Positions 1 through 11,318 of a stretch of DNA of 64,000 nucleotides are shown piece by piece. Below the pieces are notes generated by a model that was not told where the DNA came from, ran no database searches, and worked only from the letters and a program-made list of their open reading frames with translations. The stretch's first letter is position 1. Every line of letters begins with the position of its first letter. Origin of the DNA: Gracilariopsis chorda (lineage: Eukaryota > Rhodophyta > Florideophyceae > Gracilariales > Gracilariaceae); NCBI GenBank assembly GCA_003194525.1, contig NBIV01000049.1, positions 297,054 through 361,053 of the forward strand, given 5' to 3'. Made by a program: the position numbers and the translations under genes.

Positions 1-52
1 GGAAACGCCTCCCGTCGTCGACGGAATCGAAGCCCCCGCTCCGGGGAATAAT

Positions 53-949
53 TTGCGCCAACTTCCGCAACGCTGCGGCGAAGAACCGAGGAACTCGGGA
101 AAAACGCGCGCCATCGCACGCTCGAAACCGGTCGTACCGGACGCTGCCCCTCCTCATGGAGACGGTGCACCCCGCTCAGCAGCAAGGTCCCTGAAAAGGG
201 TGTCATCGGCAACTGCCCGGCACCCCCCAAAGGGGAATTTTAACCACAATGCCGGTGTACCGGATATAGCCTTACGCAACCCCCCTGTAGCCGGGGACAC
301 CACGGCACAGCCGGAACGTATGGCAGAGAACGCTCGTGACCCCCCAGGGGAGGCGGAAAGCTTACCAATCACCGTGTCGCACGGGACCCCACAGGGGATG
401 TCGCAAACACCGTTCCCGCATACGCGGCAAAGACCCCGCAAGCTCGCGGTTCGTGAAGAAGACCGCACTCGCGGATTTCAAGTCCCCTGCCGGTTGGCGG
501 TTCGCCCGGCCTACCGTGATGACGGGAACAACGACGCCCCTCTGGGGAATAACTTGGCGGTGAAAACCATGACGCCTAACACCCTCTTGAGGGATATCCT
601 CCAGCACGAGCAGCGGCCGCTACCACAGCGCACGGCAACGCCGGAGTTATCGCCGACAACCCTGATGGGGGGCCACATACCGCACAGCGGGCAACCCTCG
701 CAAGGGAGTATAACCACCACCCGGCACGGCCAGCAGGTCTACGAACGAGAGTTCGTAGTAGACCGACTTGTTGGACACACCTGGGACCAGGATGGTATTC
801 TACAATACCGGGTCCGCTGGTACGGGTATGACCCCAGTGGGGATATGTGGGAGCCAATCGAACACCTCCCACGGTCGCAGGTCGTGCGATACCACCGTCA
901 AACGGGACCTGCAGCCCCAGCTACGCTGGTTAATGCCCAAGTCGGGTAA
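53..949 (+). CDS. Gypsy pol C-terminal tether and chromodomain (partial, copy 1)
   Basis: This is the C-terminal end of a gypsy polyprotein; the true start lies outside the window, and the Met at 53 is only the first one visible. Roughly the first 220 residues are a low-complexity Pro/Arg-rich tether with repeated KLAVR and TLLRDI-like peptides. From about residue 225 a chromodomain follows, with FVVDRLVGH, YRVRWYGYD and WEPIEHL, matching the aromatic-cage pattern of chromodomains at the end of chromovirus integrases, which in that family steer insertion to marked chromatin. The frame is unbroken here, whereas the same stretch in copies B and D carries frameshifts. The integrase core itself is not in view. 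Confidence 0.75.
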   Translation: MRQLPQRCGEEPRNSGKTRAIARSKPVVPDAAPPHGDGAPRSAARSLKRVSSATARHPPKGNFNHNAGVPDIALRNPPVAGDTTAQPERMAENARDPPGEAESLPITVSHGTPQGMSQTPFPHTRQRPRKLAVREEDRTRGFQVPCRLAVRPAYRDDGNNDAPLGNNLAVKTMTPNTLLRDILQHEQRPLPQRTATPELSPTTLMGGHIPHSGQPSQGSITTTRHGQQVYEREFVVDRLVGHTWDQDGILQYRVRWYGYDPSGDMWEPIEHLPRSQVVRYHRQTGPAAPATLVNAQVG

Positions 950-1205
950 CGTCGCCGCGCGAGCGGAGGGCGATAGGAAAGGATAACAAGGCAAGGTCCG
1001 TTGAAGACGGGGAACTCAAACGAGAATCACCGTTCTAAACGGGAACGTTTATTCAAGAGAGCAGCTAGCTCCCCACAACACTATACTAAAATAGCTGGCT
1101 ATGCCAGGAAAGAAGAACCGGAGACGGCGCACGCGCTTTTATCACCCATTTTCGTCTGGGAACCCTCCGCGTCCGCGGTCCTTTTCCCGTCTTAGGGGGG
1201 GGATA

Positions 1206-2035
1206 TGTAGTGCAACGCCCTCAGGGAGGGATTCTTGGTACTTGAACGCTTTCCCGATATCATCGGTTGTGTAGTGTGTATATGAACTAGGCCCCATTAT
1301 GGTGGATATGGACACGTGGGACACGGTTTTGGGTCAATTGGCGGTCAGCCACAGTAGTGGATGTTCCCACGAAATGTGGAGTATTTTAGTTGATTTTATT
1401 TATTATTTTCACACCCATCTCTGGGAAGCTAGTACTTAGTGTCACGGTGCACTGCCGTCGCACCAGTAAACCTTCCCCAACAAGGGACCCCAACCTGGGT
1501 AATTGGCTCTAGTTGTTACCGCTTGTGCGCGTGCTCTACTCCTCCTTGGAGGGAAGCGCCGTGAACCACACATCTAACCCCCTTGCACATCTAAAGAGGC
1601 CCATCCTTGGGAATATAATTGTTCCAATCACATTGGTGTCTCGCCCTGTATAGGGAGTCCTGTCCACCGGCATTGCCGTACTTGTTCGTCGCTCTCGCGA
1701 CTCACCTTCGCACACTCGTCCTCCTTTCCCTTCACTCTCCTCCTTTCCCCCTTTAAGGGTAGTACATCCCGCTACCCGCGGCCTCTCCTGTGTGCACCCG
1801 CTCACACTTCCCCACTTACGTGGAAACATACCTCTACTGAGGGTCACACCCCGCTCACGCGGATACCGATTCTTCGCCTTCACCTCCCTGCGCAAGTCGC
1901 GACACGTGTCCCTGGTCTTAGAAACCGGCTTCGCCGTGACACCTCTGGGAGGGCTCTACCCAACTGGGTTCACCTCGTGAGAGGAAGATCCCGAAAGTCT
2001 TTCGGTGTTTTTCCCCTTTGGGGCATTGCACCACA
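1206..2035 (+). repeat. 3' LTR of gypsy copy 1 (type A, about 830 bp)
   Basis: It starts TGTAGTGCAA just after a G-rich polypurine run and ends TTGCACCACA, so the termini form a near-perfect inverted repeat around TG...CA. It aligns along its length with the type A 5' LTR of copy D (54165-54971), and more distantly with the type B LTRs at 3232, 13389 and 42579. It contains an AT-rich core near 1380-1410 and the mini-hairpins seen in all LTRs of this group. Confidence 0.88.
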
Positions 2036-2415
2036 AGTGAAGAAGTTCAGAATTTTTGTGTAAAGTCGCCTGTGCGTGAATTCTTTAGTGTAGCTATCGT
2101 ACATGCACAGTCTGTACGTTTTCGTTCAACTCGGCCACAGTGGAGCAAACTAGGATGGAATGTGTGGCCCATCGCACGTTCCATTCGATGACTCTTACGC
2201 CTTCATTCAACGCACTCTACACAGTCCCTCGTAAAGCCAGTAACCATCAGAAGGGCTCAATTTGGCAAAAGGCTTAATTTGGCAGATGCCCCTCCAGGTT
2301 TGGTCGGTCGGTTGCAGCTCATAGGCCACTCACAGAGAGGCTCCCAAACCCACTGCGGTAGTTTAGCTTCACCCCTTGAGAACTTAGGTAGCGTCCCAAG
2401 AGACCACAATCCACC
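2036..2415. other. Flanking DNA between gypsy copy 1 and pogo-like remnant
   Basis: No supported gene. This probably belongs to the 5' end of the pogo-like element whose decayed coding sequence follows, but I could not identify its terminal inverted repeat. Confidence 0.3.
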
Positions 2416-3231
2416 ATGCCATTATCAATGCGACGCCAGACGACCAAAGTAAAGGCCGACCACATACGGCGAGGAGATTTGGAGGCACGCCGCCGTGAAG
2501 AAGCAAACTTAATCCGACAGAACCGTACTGTTGTAGACGTTTCTGCAGCAACTTCAATTACCAAACATACTATCCATCGCACCAAAAAGCAATAATAGAA
2601 AGCGAAAACCAGACACCCGACCGGCTTCGTGCCCTAAGAAAGCACTATGCTGGACGCAAACCAGTTCTGAATTTTTCAAAAGAGAATGTGCTAGTAAAAC
2701 ACGCGATTTTTGCGTCTGAGCAAGCTTTCACCATCAGAGAGCATGTAATGCCTTCCATGATGGCGCAAGTTGCTAACGATGGCCGTGAAACTTCCAAAAA
2801 CAAACAGCTATTCATTTGGGCTCTGTGCTCCTTTCGGTAAAGAAACCAGCCACTCACTATGCGCAAGACAGAAAAAGTAGTACTCAAGCGCATTAATGCG
2901 CAAAACACAGAACATTTCCACACTTTGGTTCATGTGATAAATAACGTCAAGAATAAGATGTCATAGATCTTTACATATCCGCTAAAAATCTGAAACAGTA
3001 GTGAAACAGGTATATCGGCCTCATAAGGACGTCGCTATAGGGAGTGTAGTGCAGCGAGCCGGAGAAACAGCGGTCTGCGAATGAAAATCAAAGAATATGG
3101 GAAGCATCTCACGTCCGTTATAATAGATTGTGCTGCAGGGCACATAGCACCAATATTTCTCATTTCACAAGGGAATAAACAAGTGGAGACCTGGATGAAC
3201 CCGGTACCAGAACAGGTAATCGGAACGCTGC
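2416..3231 (+). pseudogene. Pogo/Tc1-type DDE transposase, 5' part (decayed, split)
   Basis: Fragments in several frames form the N-terminal half of a DDE_1 (pogo/Jerky type) transposase. A 59-codon piece from 2416 reads like a helix-turn-helix region (VVDVSAATSITKHTIHR). A second piece near 2634-2840 (KHYAGRKPVLNFSKENV) is in another frame. A third, from 3081, includes VIIDCAAGHIAPIFLISQG, comparable to the first catalytic-Asp strand of the family. The gene is broken by stops and frameshifts. At 3231 it is interrupted by gypsy copy B and resumes at 14185, the two sides sharing the duplication GCTGC. Confidence 0.6.
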
Positions 3232-4026
3232 TGAAGTGCAATGCCCTCAGAGAGGGATTCTTGGTACTTGGTCGATTTCGCGAATGTTTCGGTAATGTAG
3301 TCATTGCATGAACTACGACCGCTAATAGTGGATTTGACACGTGAGACACGGAAGAGTCAATTGGCGGTTGGCCACAGTAGTGGGCATGAACCACCAAAGT
3401 GGAGTAATTTAGTTAATTCTATTTATTATTTTTACACCCATTTCTGGGATTGGTAGTCTTTAGTGCGTCAGCAGGTTGCGGTCGCACCAGTAAACCTTCC
3501 CCAACAAGGGACTCTAACCTGGGGAATGGGCTCTAGACCTCTCCGCCTTCGCGTGTTCTCTACTCCCTCTTGGAGGGAAGCACCGTCGCGTACGGGAAGT
3601 CTAACGACCTTGCCTATCTAAAGGACCCGAGTATTCGGATTATTATTACAGCTGTCTTGGTGTCCGCCTGTATAAGGTTTATTTACAGGCACTGCCGTTA
3701 GTCTTCGTCACGACACTCGTGACTCCGCTCCCCCTTATTTTTCCCTTTACAGGGTGGCTTTCCCGCTACCCACGGCTCGTGTTTGCACGTGTCACTAACG
3801 TGGAAACCTCACCTCTTTATAGGACGACCACCCCCATACACCGCTCCTGCGGATACCCAATTCTTGCCTCAACCTCCCTGCGCAAGTCGCGACGGGTGGC
3901 CTCGGCCTTACAACCCGACATAGTCGTGCCACTCCTAGGAGGGCTCTACCCAACTGGGCTCAGCTCGAACGAGGAAAGATCCCGAACGTCTTTCGGTGCA
4001 CTCCCGCTTCCGGGCATTGCACTACA
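3232..4026 (+). repeat. 5' LTR of gypsy copy B (type B)
   Basis: Begins TGAAGTGCAATGCCC and ends GGGCATTGCACTACA, with TG/CA ends and inverted terminal bases. Preceded by GCTGC and followed after three bases by the primer binding site. Nearly identical to 13389-14184 and to 42579-43373. An AT-rich core (about 3410-3440) may hold the promoter. A perfect 6-bp-stem hairpin, GTCACG/CGTGAC, lies at 3707-3723. Confidence 0.93.
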
Positions 4027-4029
4027 AAG

Positions 4030-4051
4030 TGGTCTCCCGACCTAGAATCGG
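4030..4051 (+). other. Primer binding site (copy B)
   Basis: Three bases after the LTR the sequence starts TGGTCTCCCGACC, the TGG expected opposite a tRNA CCA end. Its reverse complement has the layout of a tRNA 3' end: CGATT of a T-loop, a five-base T-stem strand (CTAGG), a seven-base acceptor strand (TCGGGAG), one discriminator base and CCA. The same 22 bases follow the LTRs at 43377 and 54975. I could not assign the amino acid of the primer tRNA. Confidence 0.8.
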
Positions 4052-4142
4052 TTTTGGTGTTTGGTTCCCTCTTTCGAGGTTTTGTTTCTTTTGTTTGTTT
4101 TCCGGAAGTTACGTTATTTTCCCATCGTAACGGTTGGCCCTC

Positions 4143-5676
4143 ATGTCTAGGAAGCCCTCCTCTGCGGAGCCTGCCACTACGCGCAGTCGCTCCCACAATG
4201 GTGGAGATAACCCCGAAGTTCGGTTCGTTTCTCGGATCCCGACTAGGGCTAAATCCAGCCATGCTGGGGGTGCCTCGTCTAGGACTCCAAACCCTTCCCG
4301 GGATCCCCGGAACTCCACGTCAACCCCGTTATCGAATGCCATGGATGGTGCTCATCTGGCTCCGGCCGTGTCCGCCGCCGCACCTGAACCCCGTCTGACG
4401 GGCGATAACACGTACAGCCCGTGGCATGGAGAAGGTGAAACAGTGCTTAAAACGTATGCAACTCTCACTGCGTAACCAGTAGTTTACTGGAGAACACCCA
4501 ATTATGGTGTCGGGCTTTCTTTCCCGCTTTGTAGCGGAAGTGGATATCCTCGGAATGAACGAGAGACAACCCTATTTGGCATCACCGTATTTCTTACGGG
4601 GAGTGGCAGAGGACCAGTAAACCTCTGTCAGAGGATCATCTTGCGCCTCACAGGGAGGAGTAACCTGCTGGGCGGAGGCGGTGCAATATTTATTGCCGTC
4701 CTATGCCACCAATACCGCCATTCAGGGGGTAATCCTCGCTTTGCGAGATACTCGTCAGCCTTCAGGCGAGATTGAAACCGATTACTCCGTGCGCCTTAGC
4801 CAGGCCTTCCACCGTTGTGGGAATGTATACCCCGCTGGGGAAAGTTGTACCATGTTCATCGATGGACTTGACCCGGCAATCCGGAGTCTTGTCACTCGTT
4901 ACCGCCAGGACAGGCGGAGGGTCACCTACCTCGAGCTTGTTCAACACGCTCGAGCGGAAGGGGAAGCACTTCGTGCAAGAACTCCGAATCCTCGGTCTAG
5001 GCCCGCCAAGGCGTTGGTACTGGAGAGTGACTCCTCATTGCCCTTGCTTTTTGTGGGTAGAACCCCCCAACAGGAATACGACACCGTGCATTTTGCACAG
5101 GGACATGGTGTGTCTATACCAACCACGGAATTGCCGTCAACGACGGAGGACACCTTCAAAACGGCGCAAGACAACCCCGTATTTTACGTGGGGAACAATC
5201 GCATTCAGCCGCCACTAGTCCCGTTTATGAACGGCCAATCCCGTTATCAACGGCCTGGATGGAATGACACCCGCCCGGCAGTACGCTTCTCCGATGCTCG
5301 GGATATTAACCGGCGCGTCGCCTTCTTGGCTCTAGTTTGCCACCTTTGCTACACCCATGGCCATACATCCCTTCAGTTTCTTTGCTCACTGCAGGATAAG
5401 GCCACGGTGGTGGCAAATTACGAGGCCCTCACTGCAGAGGAGAAACGTTGCGCTCCGACGGCTTCCTACCTCCGTGCTAAAACGGACTTCTCGCATGCCT
5501 TGCCACATATCCCGCGTGCGCGGCTAGCTTCAACTAACCCGAAACGGGATGTCGCGCAAACGTCCCACGCAACCACAGCTCATGCAGATAAAAACCCCGG
5601 CCCCGGAACGAAGTTCTCGTGGTCAAGGATCCTGGACTACCGCCTACGGCGGGTACCTCCCAGGAAAACAAATTGA
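4143..5676 (+). pseudogene. gag of gypsy copy B (internally deleted)
   Basis: The ATG at 4143 opens a frame similar to gag of copies C and D (Ser/Arg-rich N-terminus). Near 4410 the sequence jumps about 0.6 kb relative to copy C, losing the coiled-coil and Asp/Ser-rich segment, and the frame changes. The capsid-like part resumes (readable from 4681), followed by a damaged zinc knuckle (CHLCYTHGHTSLQF, last Cys changed to Phe, near 5340-5380). A one-base loss near 5600 shifts the frame at the gag end. Not functional. Confidence 0.8.
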
Positions 5677-6706
5677 GGGAGTCTCCCCTTTGGGAGAGGC
5701 GTCCTCAGAGATGAGGCTGTTGATGCCCGAGGCGTCGCCGCCTCGCTCCCCGGTGAAAATCCTTTCAAGGAAGGACACCGCAGACGCGGACTCTGCACAC
5801 CTTTCTGTGCTGTGTCTCCCGCAGATACGGAGTAAAAACCCCCGGATCCCGGATAGAGTCTTGGTCATGGCCAAGCGCAACTACAAAGTTTACGCCGACC
5901 TTGGCCTTTACACCCATTTTATGGTGAGATTTCTAACAGTCCTGGACACAGGTGCAGGCCCCAACTTCATCTTTGAATCACTGCTACCCCCACAGGTGCG
6001 GTCTCGTATCCGTTCCGAAACGGTCCCTGACGTCGCAGCTGCGAACAAAAATCTGTTAAAAACGGTGGGTACCGTCGACTTAGTCGTGCGGTTGGGCACC
6101 TCCGTGGTGAAGCTCGACTTTATTGTTTTTCTGTCATTGGCCGCTCCCGTCATACTGGGATGTAATTACTGCGACAGATTTGTCGACACAATCAGGCCCT
6201 GCCTTAGGCGTGTGGAACTCGACGACGGATCGTCAGTCCCGATCGTTCGTCGCCCGCTGAAGCGTGCTTTGGCGAAGCAAGTCCCACTACCTGCTGCGCA
6301 GGAACCACCGCCCGCGTCTCGCGAGTCCATCATACTTCGAGTCGCAGCCTCGGTTTCTATACCGCCTGAGTCCCAAGTCCGGGTGCAAGTCAATTGCCGT
6401 CAACACGGTCTTCGGGTTTTTCAACCTCTGTGCTCGTTATACGAGAACTACCACCTCGCGCTGGCAAACGGAATTGTTCACGTTACCCTGGATGCTCCTT
6501 TCCGGATACTCGTTGCCAATCTTGGCCAACGCCCCCAGTATCTGGTAAAGAACCAAGTAATTGGAAGCGTCACTCCACACCCCCTTGGGATGCTCCCGAC
6601 GAAGATGACGACCGTCGATCTTCTCGGAATAGCCGCCTCTTCTGAGGAGCCACCCCCTTCACTGACAAACTATCGTCAAAAGAGGGAGAGGAAACCGTTG
6701 TTTTAA
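5549..6706 (+). pseudogene. Protease region of pol, gypsy copy B
   Basis: Contains the aspartic protease motif LDTGAG (near 5940) in the context VRFLTVLDTGAGPNF, and the retropepsin second motif region VILGCNY near 6150. Overlaps the end of gag in a different frame. A perfect hairpin TCTCCC-cttt-GGGAGA at 5682-5697 follows the gag end. The frame ends at 6706 by a shift relative to copy D, before the reverse transcriptase. Confidence 0.75.
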
Positions 6707-6783
6707 CGTCGAACACCCCGAATAACTCGGAACCGACGGCCACAACTGTATCACATGACAATGTTACAGCGCGTTCTGACCGA

Positions 6784-8287
6784 GTGGACCCCATAAAGGC
6801 ACTCGAGGCTATAGACCTCGGCCATGTGCTGGAGTCACATTGCGACAAACTCCGTGCAATGCTACGGGAATTTACCACAATGTGGGATGGCTCGCTCTGC
6901 GAGATTAATGCTACGGAACACCGAATAGATTTGTTACCGTTCACGTCCGATGGCACAACCCTCTTACAGGGCAGGACCGAACGCTCGGGAAGAGGAGCAG
7001 TCCCAAGTGGACAAAATGCCCCGCGCAGGTGTGATAGAGCCCGCTCAATCACCCTGGGCATCTCCAGTTGTACTGGTTTTGAAGGCCGAAGGAACCTGGA
7101 GGTTCTGTGTCGACTATCGCCGGCTCAATGCCGTGACTGTTAGGGACACATATCTCATCCCTCGTATGGACGAGTGCATCGACTTCCTTGGAGACGCTAC
7201 CATGTTCACGGCTTTGGACGCCAATTGGGGTTATTGGCAGGTCCCTGTTAGACAGGAGGATCTTGATAATACAGCGTTCACCTGCCACGCAGGATCGTAC
7301 CGCTTCAAGCGGATGCCGTTTGGTTTGTCCAACGCTCCCGCCACCTTTCAGCGTGCAATAGACATTCTATTGAACCGCTTCAAGTGGCGGAGCTGCCTTG
7401 TCTACCTGGATGATATTATCATCTTCTCCAATAATTTGGACGACCATCTAACCCATGTCAGGGACGTTCTGACCGTGCTCCGCGATGCGGGAATCACCCT
7501 CAAGTTGAGAAAGTGCGAGTTCTTCACAGATACTGTCAAGTATCTGGGACATATCATCCGTCTGGCACGGTCAATGATCGAGGAGGCTCGAGTCAAGTCT
7601 CTCGTTGGGGCTAAGGAACCCTGCACTTAAACGGAACTCCGCTCGTTTTTAGGGCTGTTCAACGTCTACCGACGGTTTATCCCGAACTTCTCGGATATCG
7701 CGGCACCGTTGAACGCGTTCTTACGCAAACGAATTCCCCCACAATTGGGACAATTGACGCCCGAGCAATCGGAAGCGTTTAACTCCTTAAAGAAGGCTGT
7801 CACGTCAGCACCTGTCTTATCTTTAACCAAACTGGGACTCCCGTACTCCGTGGACACAGACTCGAGCGACTACCAAGTTGGTTGTGCTCTTTTCCAAACC
7901 ACCCAAGAGGGGGACCAAAGGCCAATTGGTTATTGGTCACGCTGGCTCAATTTACACGAGCAGAATTACTCTGTGTCGGAGAAAGAGTGTCTCGCCGTCG
8001 TGTGGGCGCTTTCCACCCTACGCCCCTCTCTTATGAGAGTTCAGTTTACCATATTCACGGATCATTCCTCGTTGAGGTGGTTAATGAACATATCCAACCC
8101 CTCGGGCAGCCTTATGCGCTGGAGACTCTGCCTTGCGGAATATGACTTCCAAGTCATATATAAAAAGGGGGCGCTCAACGACGAGGCTGACGCTTTTTCG
8201 CATTTACCCACAAATGGCGAAGCAATCCCAATGGAGGATGACGACATTCCATGCTTCATGGCTGAAGAACCGGATGACCCGGAGTGA
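6784..8287 (+). pseudogene. Reverse transcriptase and RNase H of gypsy copy B
   Basis: The reverse transcriptase shows WRFCVDYRRLNAVTV (near 7100), ALDANWGYWQVP and the catalytic YLDD box (near 7405). A stop interrupts it at 7628-7630 (KEPCT*TELRSFLG). The Ty3-type RNase H follows: SVDTDSSDYQVGCALF near 7850, IFTDHSSLRWLMN near 8050 and the DADAFSHLP region near 8195, and the frame ends at 8287 with a stop that copy D lacks. Several frameshifts separate the parts, so no active polyprotein is made from this copy. Confidence 0.85.
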
Positions 8288-8440
8288 AAGTTCGAGGAAT
8301 GAACAGAAGACTGGGATGAAGATGCTGACTTTCACAACTTACTTGCATCCCACAAGACCCCTTAAAACCCCTTCCCGGGAAGTTTTGTACCGGTTTCACC
8401 GGAGGAATTGATCTGAGAGCAATCCGGTGACCCCTTCTGT

Positions 8441-9640
8441 ATGAGTATTCGTGCCCGTTTAAACGGTGGCGAAGACCTCCCGTTCGAGATGAACGATAAA
8501 GGCTACCTCGTTCGGTTGGTCGACGCTCGCCCACAGATTGTGGTACCTCATTCCCTGCAGTCGCGGGTGTTACATCTCTCGCACTATGCGAAGCTCGGTG
8601 GCCACGTAGGTGGGAGGAAGCTCTACGTCACCCTGCGAAGGGCTTTTTACTGGCCCGCCATGGCGGTTGATTGCTACGCAACTGTGCAGTTTTGCACAGA
8701 ATGCTCGAAGAACCGGGTGAAGCTCCGCAGGAACGCGATGAAAATGAAGTTATTCCCTGCTAGGGCGCCACTCTAGTTTATCGCAATCGATATTCTAGGA
8801 CCTCTTCTCACTACAAAGAGAGGCAACAAGTTCTTACTTGTGATCACCGATCGCTTTTCAAAGCTTGTTCGGACTGTCCCTCTTCGGAGGATAACCGCTT
8901 TCACGTTGGCCCAGGCTCTGGTAACGCACTGGATTTTTGTCTACGGTCCCCCTGTGGACGTGCTCTCCGATAACGGACGGCAGTTCGCGTCCAAGTTCTT
9001 CCAGGATGTTTGTCGCATCCTGGACGTGAAGAACTTGTTCACGACTACCTACCATCCCCACTGTAGTGGGCAAGTCAAACGGTTCAACCGGACTTTGTTG
9101 GCCTCTCTCGGTTCCTAAGTTGCTGATCACTCCAAAACTTGGGACTTGTATGCAGATGCTTTGACATTTGCATGCGATGCACAAGTTCACCGGACTACCG
9201 GAGTGTCACCGTTCGAATTGGTTCTATCTCGTCCACCCCCGCCTGCGGCGTTAGACTCCCAAGCCACCTTGGACAATTTCCCATCTGTGGGTCGCTACCG
9301 CCAGTAATGGAAGCAATGGCTTACTAAACTGTTCCTCGCAGCGCGGAAGTCTATGGAACGCGCACAGCCGCGTACAAGCGGGATTTCGACGCTCGTTTAC
9401 GAGATAATGCTCCCCGCATACGGGCTAATACCTACGTCTTTATACGTAAGGAATATTGTAACCCGGAACGGGAGAAGCGTCACAAGCTTTCGCCTGTGGC
9501 GGATGGACCGTTTAAAGTGGTATCCGTTAGCTGCGACACTGTCGTAGTGGAAATGGGCAAGGCACACGAGCGGATTTCCCGCGATCGTGTTGTATGTGCC
9601 CCTCCTCCCTCGTCTGAGTTCGTCCTGTAAACAGGGAAAC
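8441..9640 (+). pseudogene. Integrase of gypsy copy B
   Basis: An HHCC zinc-binding region (VLHLSHYAK...CTECSKN, 8570-8710) precedes the DDE core with IDILGP (near 8790), VLSDNGRQF (near 8965) and TYHPHCSGQVKRF (near 9050). In the last block the catalytic Glu position is Lys (QVKRF instead of QVERF). A TAG at 8774-8776, a stop near 9116 and later frameshifts break the frame. The GPF/Y-like region (KRHKLSPVADGPFKV) lies near 9475-9520. Confidence 0.82.
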
Positions 9641-11318
9641 ACGTCTCTACGGACTCAGCAACGCCGGAAACCCCGGGACTAAATAGACCGACTACTCTAC
9701 CACAACCTACTCGGGGTCTCTCAGATTTACTGACTTTGTCGGAACCCCCAGCTCGGCCGGATCGTTCAGGTCCAAACGGACCTTTCTCTACTCCTAACAC
9801 TACCGCCCCTTCGGCTCGCATTTACACCCGCCATGCGGGATATCTTACTATTACTCCCCTTGCTCCGTCTAAAGAGAGGGAGGGGACCTATCTCCACGCT
9901 GGAAATTTATTACCGTCGCAACGGGATTTGAGCTGTGAAACACGGAAGGTCGATGAAGCCTCGCAATCCCCCACACAGGGTTCCGGCACGACGCAGTTAC
10001 ACTGTATGATACGGGAGAGTTAACCGACATCGCAGTCCGTACCCCTAAACCAGGGAAATTCCCTGAATCAGGATAGCGATGTGGTTTCGCAGACCCCTCA
10101 CCAGGGTGTAGTTGCAGAACCCTCGTCGACGGAATTTCCCTCCAAAACGGATTCCTCAGCACCATCCACACCACTAGTAGCAGGCAGCTCATGCCTTGGA
10201 AAACCAGCAACGCCGGAAAATGAAAGACCCTCTTGAGGGAGGAAGGCAGTAATGCACATCTTGCCACTCAAGTCCCTGTCTCTACAGCCCCGGACTTGAG
10301 AACCGTTCATAACGGGAATGTTGTCCGAACTTCGGAGATAGAAGTGCCAAAGTATCTGCACAATCGCGGTAATATACCGAGGGTCTCGAAAAAATCCGGC
10401 GTCGTCGCCAGGGATAAACCGGTCATCCCGGATGATGCACCTCTTGAGGAAGACATCACACCTCAATTAGAGGCAAAGTGCCCGAACAGGGTGTCCACGG
10501 CGCCAGCTGTCCACGCCCCATCAGGGAGTTTAAGGCAACACACTGGAGCACCGGAAGTAACCGCCGGATACCGGGTGCCAACACAAAAGTGCACGGCTCA
10601 CCCGGACAGTGTAAGGCCCAAGCCAAGGGAGGCAAAACGCAAGGAGGCGGTTCAGAGCCACATGCCGTGGGAGTCACGTGAAAGCACGGAGATTGTGCGC
10701 CCCGCACCTATCACCGCGCGACGCGGAAAGCCCCACCAGGGAGTGATCTCCACAACTCCGCCAAAGTGGCAAGATGCCCGCAAGCTCGCGGTTCGACCGG
10801 ACTACCGTCAACATGGGATGGAGGATCCCCGCAAACTAGCGGTACGACCCAATTACCGTGGTACGCGGCAACCGTCAACATGGGATGGAGGAACCCCGCA
10901 AACTAGCGGTACGATCCAATTACCGCGGTACGCGGCAACCGCTCCACGAAGACACCCTTTTGAGGGATATTATTCCACACTCTGCGCCGCATACTCCGAG
11001 TGAAACCGGCACGTTGCATCCTGACGCACCTCTGAGGGGAAATATCCCGTCCCTCGGGCAACCCCTGACAAGCGAGGTCACAATAACACGGCAAGGCTGG
11101 CAGGTATACAAACAAGAGTTTGTGATTGAACGAATCGTAGGGCACACCTAGAATCAGGAAGGCATTCTAAGATACCGCGTCCGTTGGTACACGGATATGA
11201 CCGAAGCTGGGACACCATGGAACCCATCGAACACCTCCCTCGTTTGAAGGTGGTCCAATATCACCGCAGCGCGGGTAGCGCAAATCCAGCTACGCTGTGC
11301 AACGCCCGCGTGGGATAA
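9641..11318 (+). pseudogene. Tether and decayed chromodomain of gypsy copy B
   Basis: A long Pro/Thr-rich tether in shifting frames links integrase to the chromodomain. It contains repeated peptides of the type RKLAVRPNYRGTR (near 10780-10930) and TLLRDI (near 10955). The chromodomain (11085-11300) is recognisable from QEFVIERIVGHT but has a stop right after it, and a shift destroys the WEPIEHL segment. Readable frames include 10233-11003 and 10858-11151. Confidence 0.7.
10807..10940 (+). repeat. Tandem duplication, 2 x 67 bp, in the gypsy B tether
   Basis: Two adjacent 67-bp units beginning gtcaacatgggatggagga differ at only a few positions. The unit encodes part of the RKLAVRPNYRGTRQ peptide repeat, and because 67 is not a multiple of three the second unit is in another frame. 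Copies 1 and D carry related but not tandemly duplicated sequence here. Confidence 0.85.

Larger units (their letters stand above)
1..2035 (+). mobile_element. Ty3/gypsy chromodomain element, copy 1 (3' end only, type A)
   Basis: The left edge of the window cuts into the 3' part of an LTR retrotransposon. The order is pol tether, chromodomain, short spacer, polypurine tract (about 1194-1203) and 3' LTR (1206-2035). The sequence matches copy D from about 61886 onward. Unlike copies B and D, the spacer between chromodomain and 3' LTR is only about 250 bp. The antisense gene carried there by the other copies has been lost, leaving only a short stub around its start codon (1149, minus strand). 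Confidence 0.9.

Noticed and set aside
3035-3397. Minus-strand 120-codon frame starting MVVHAHYCGQ in the LTR as an independent gene
   Set aside because: It runs from the LTR into unrelated flank. It is discussed only as a possible upstream extension of the antisense gene in the 3' LTR.
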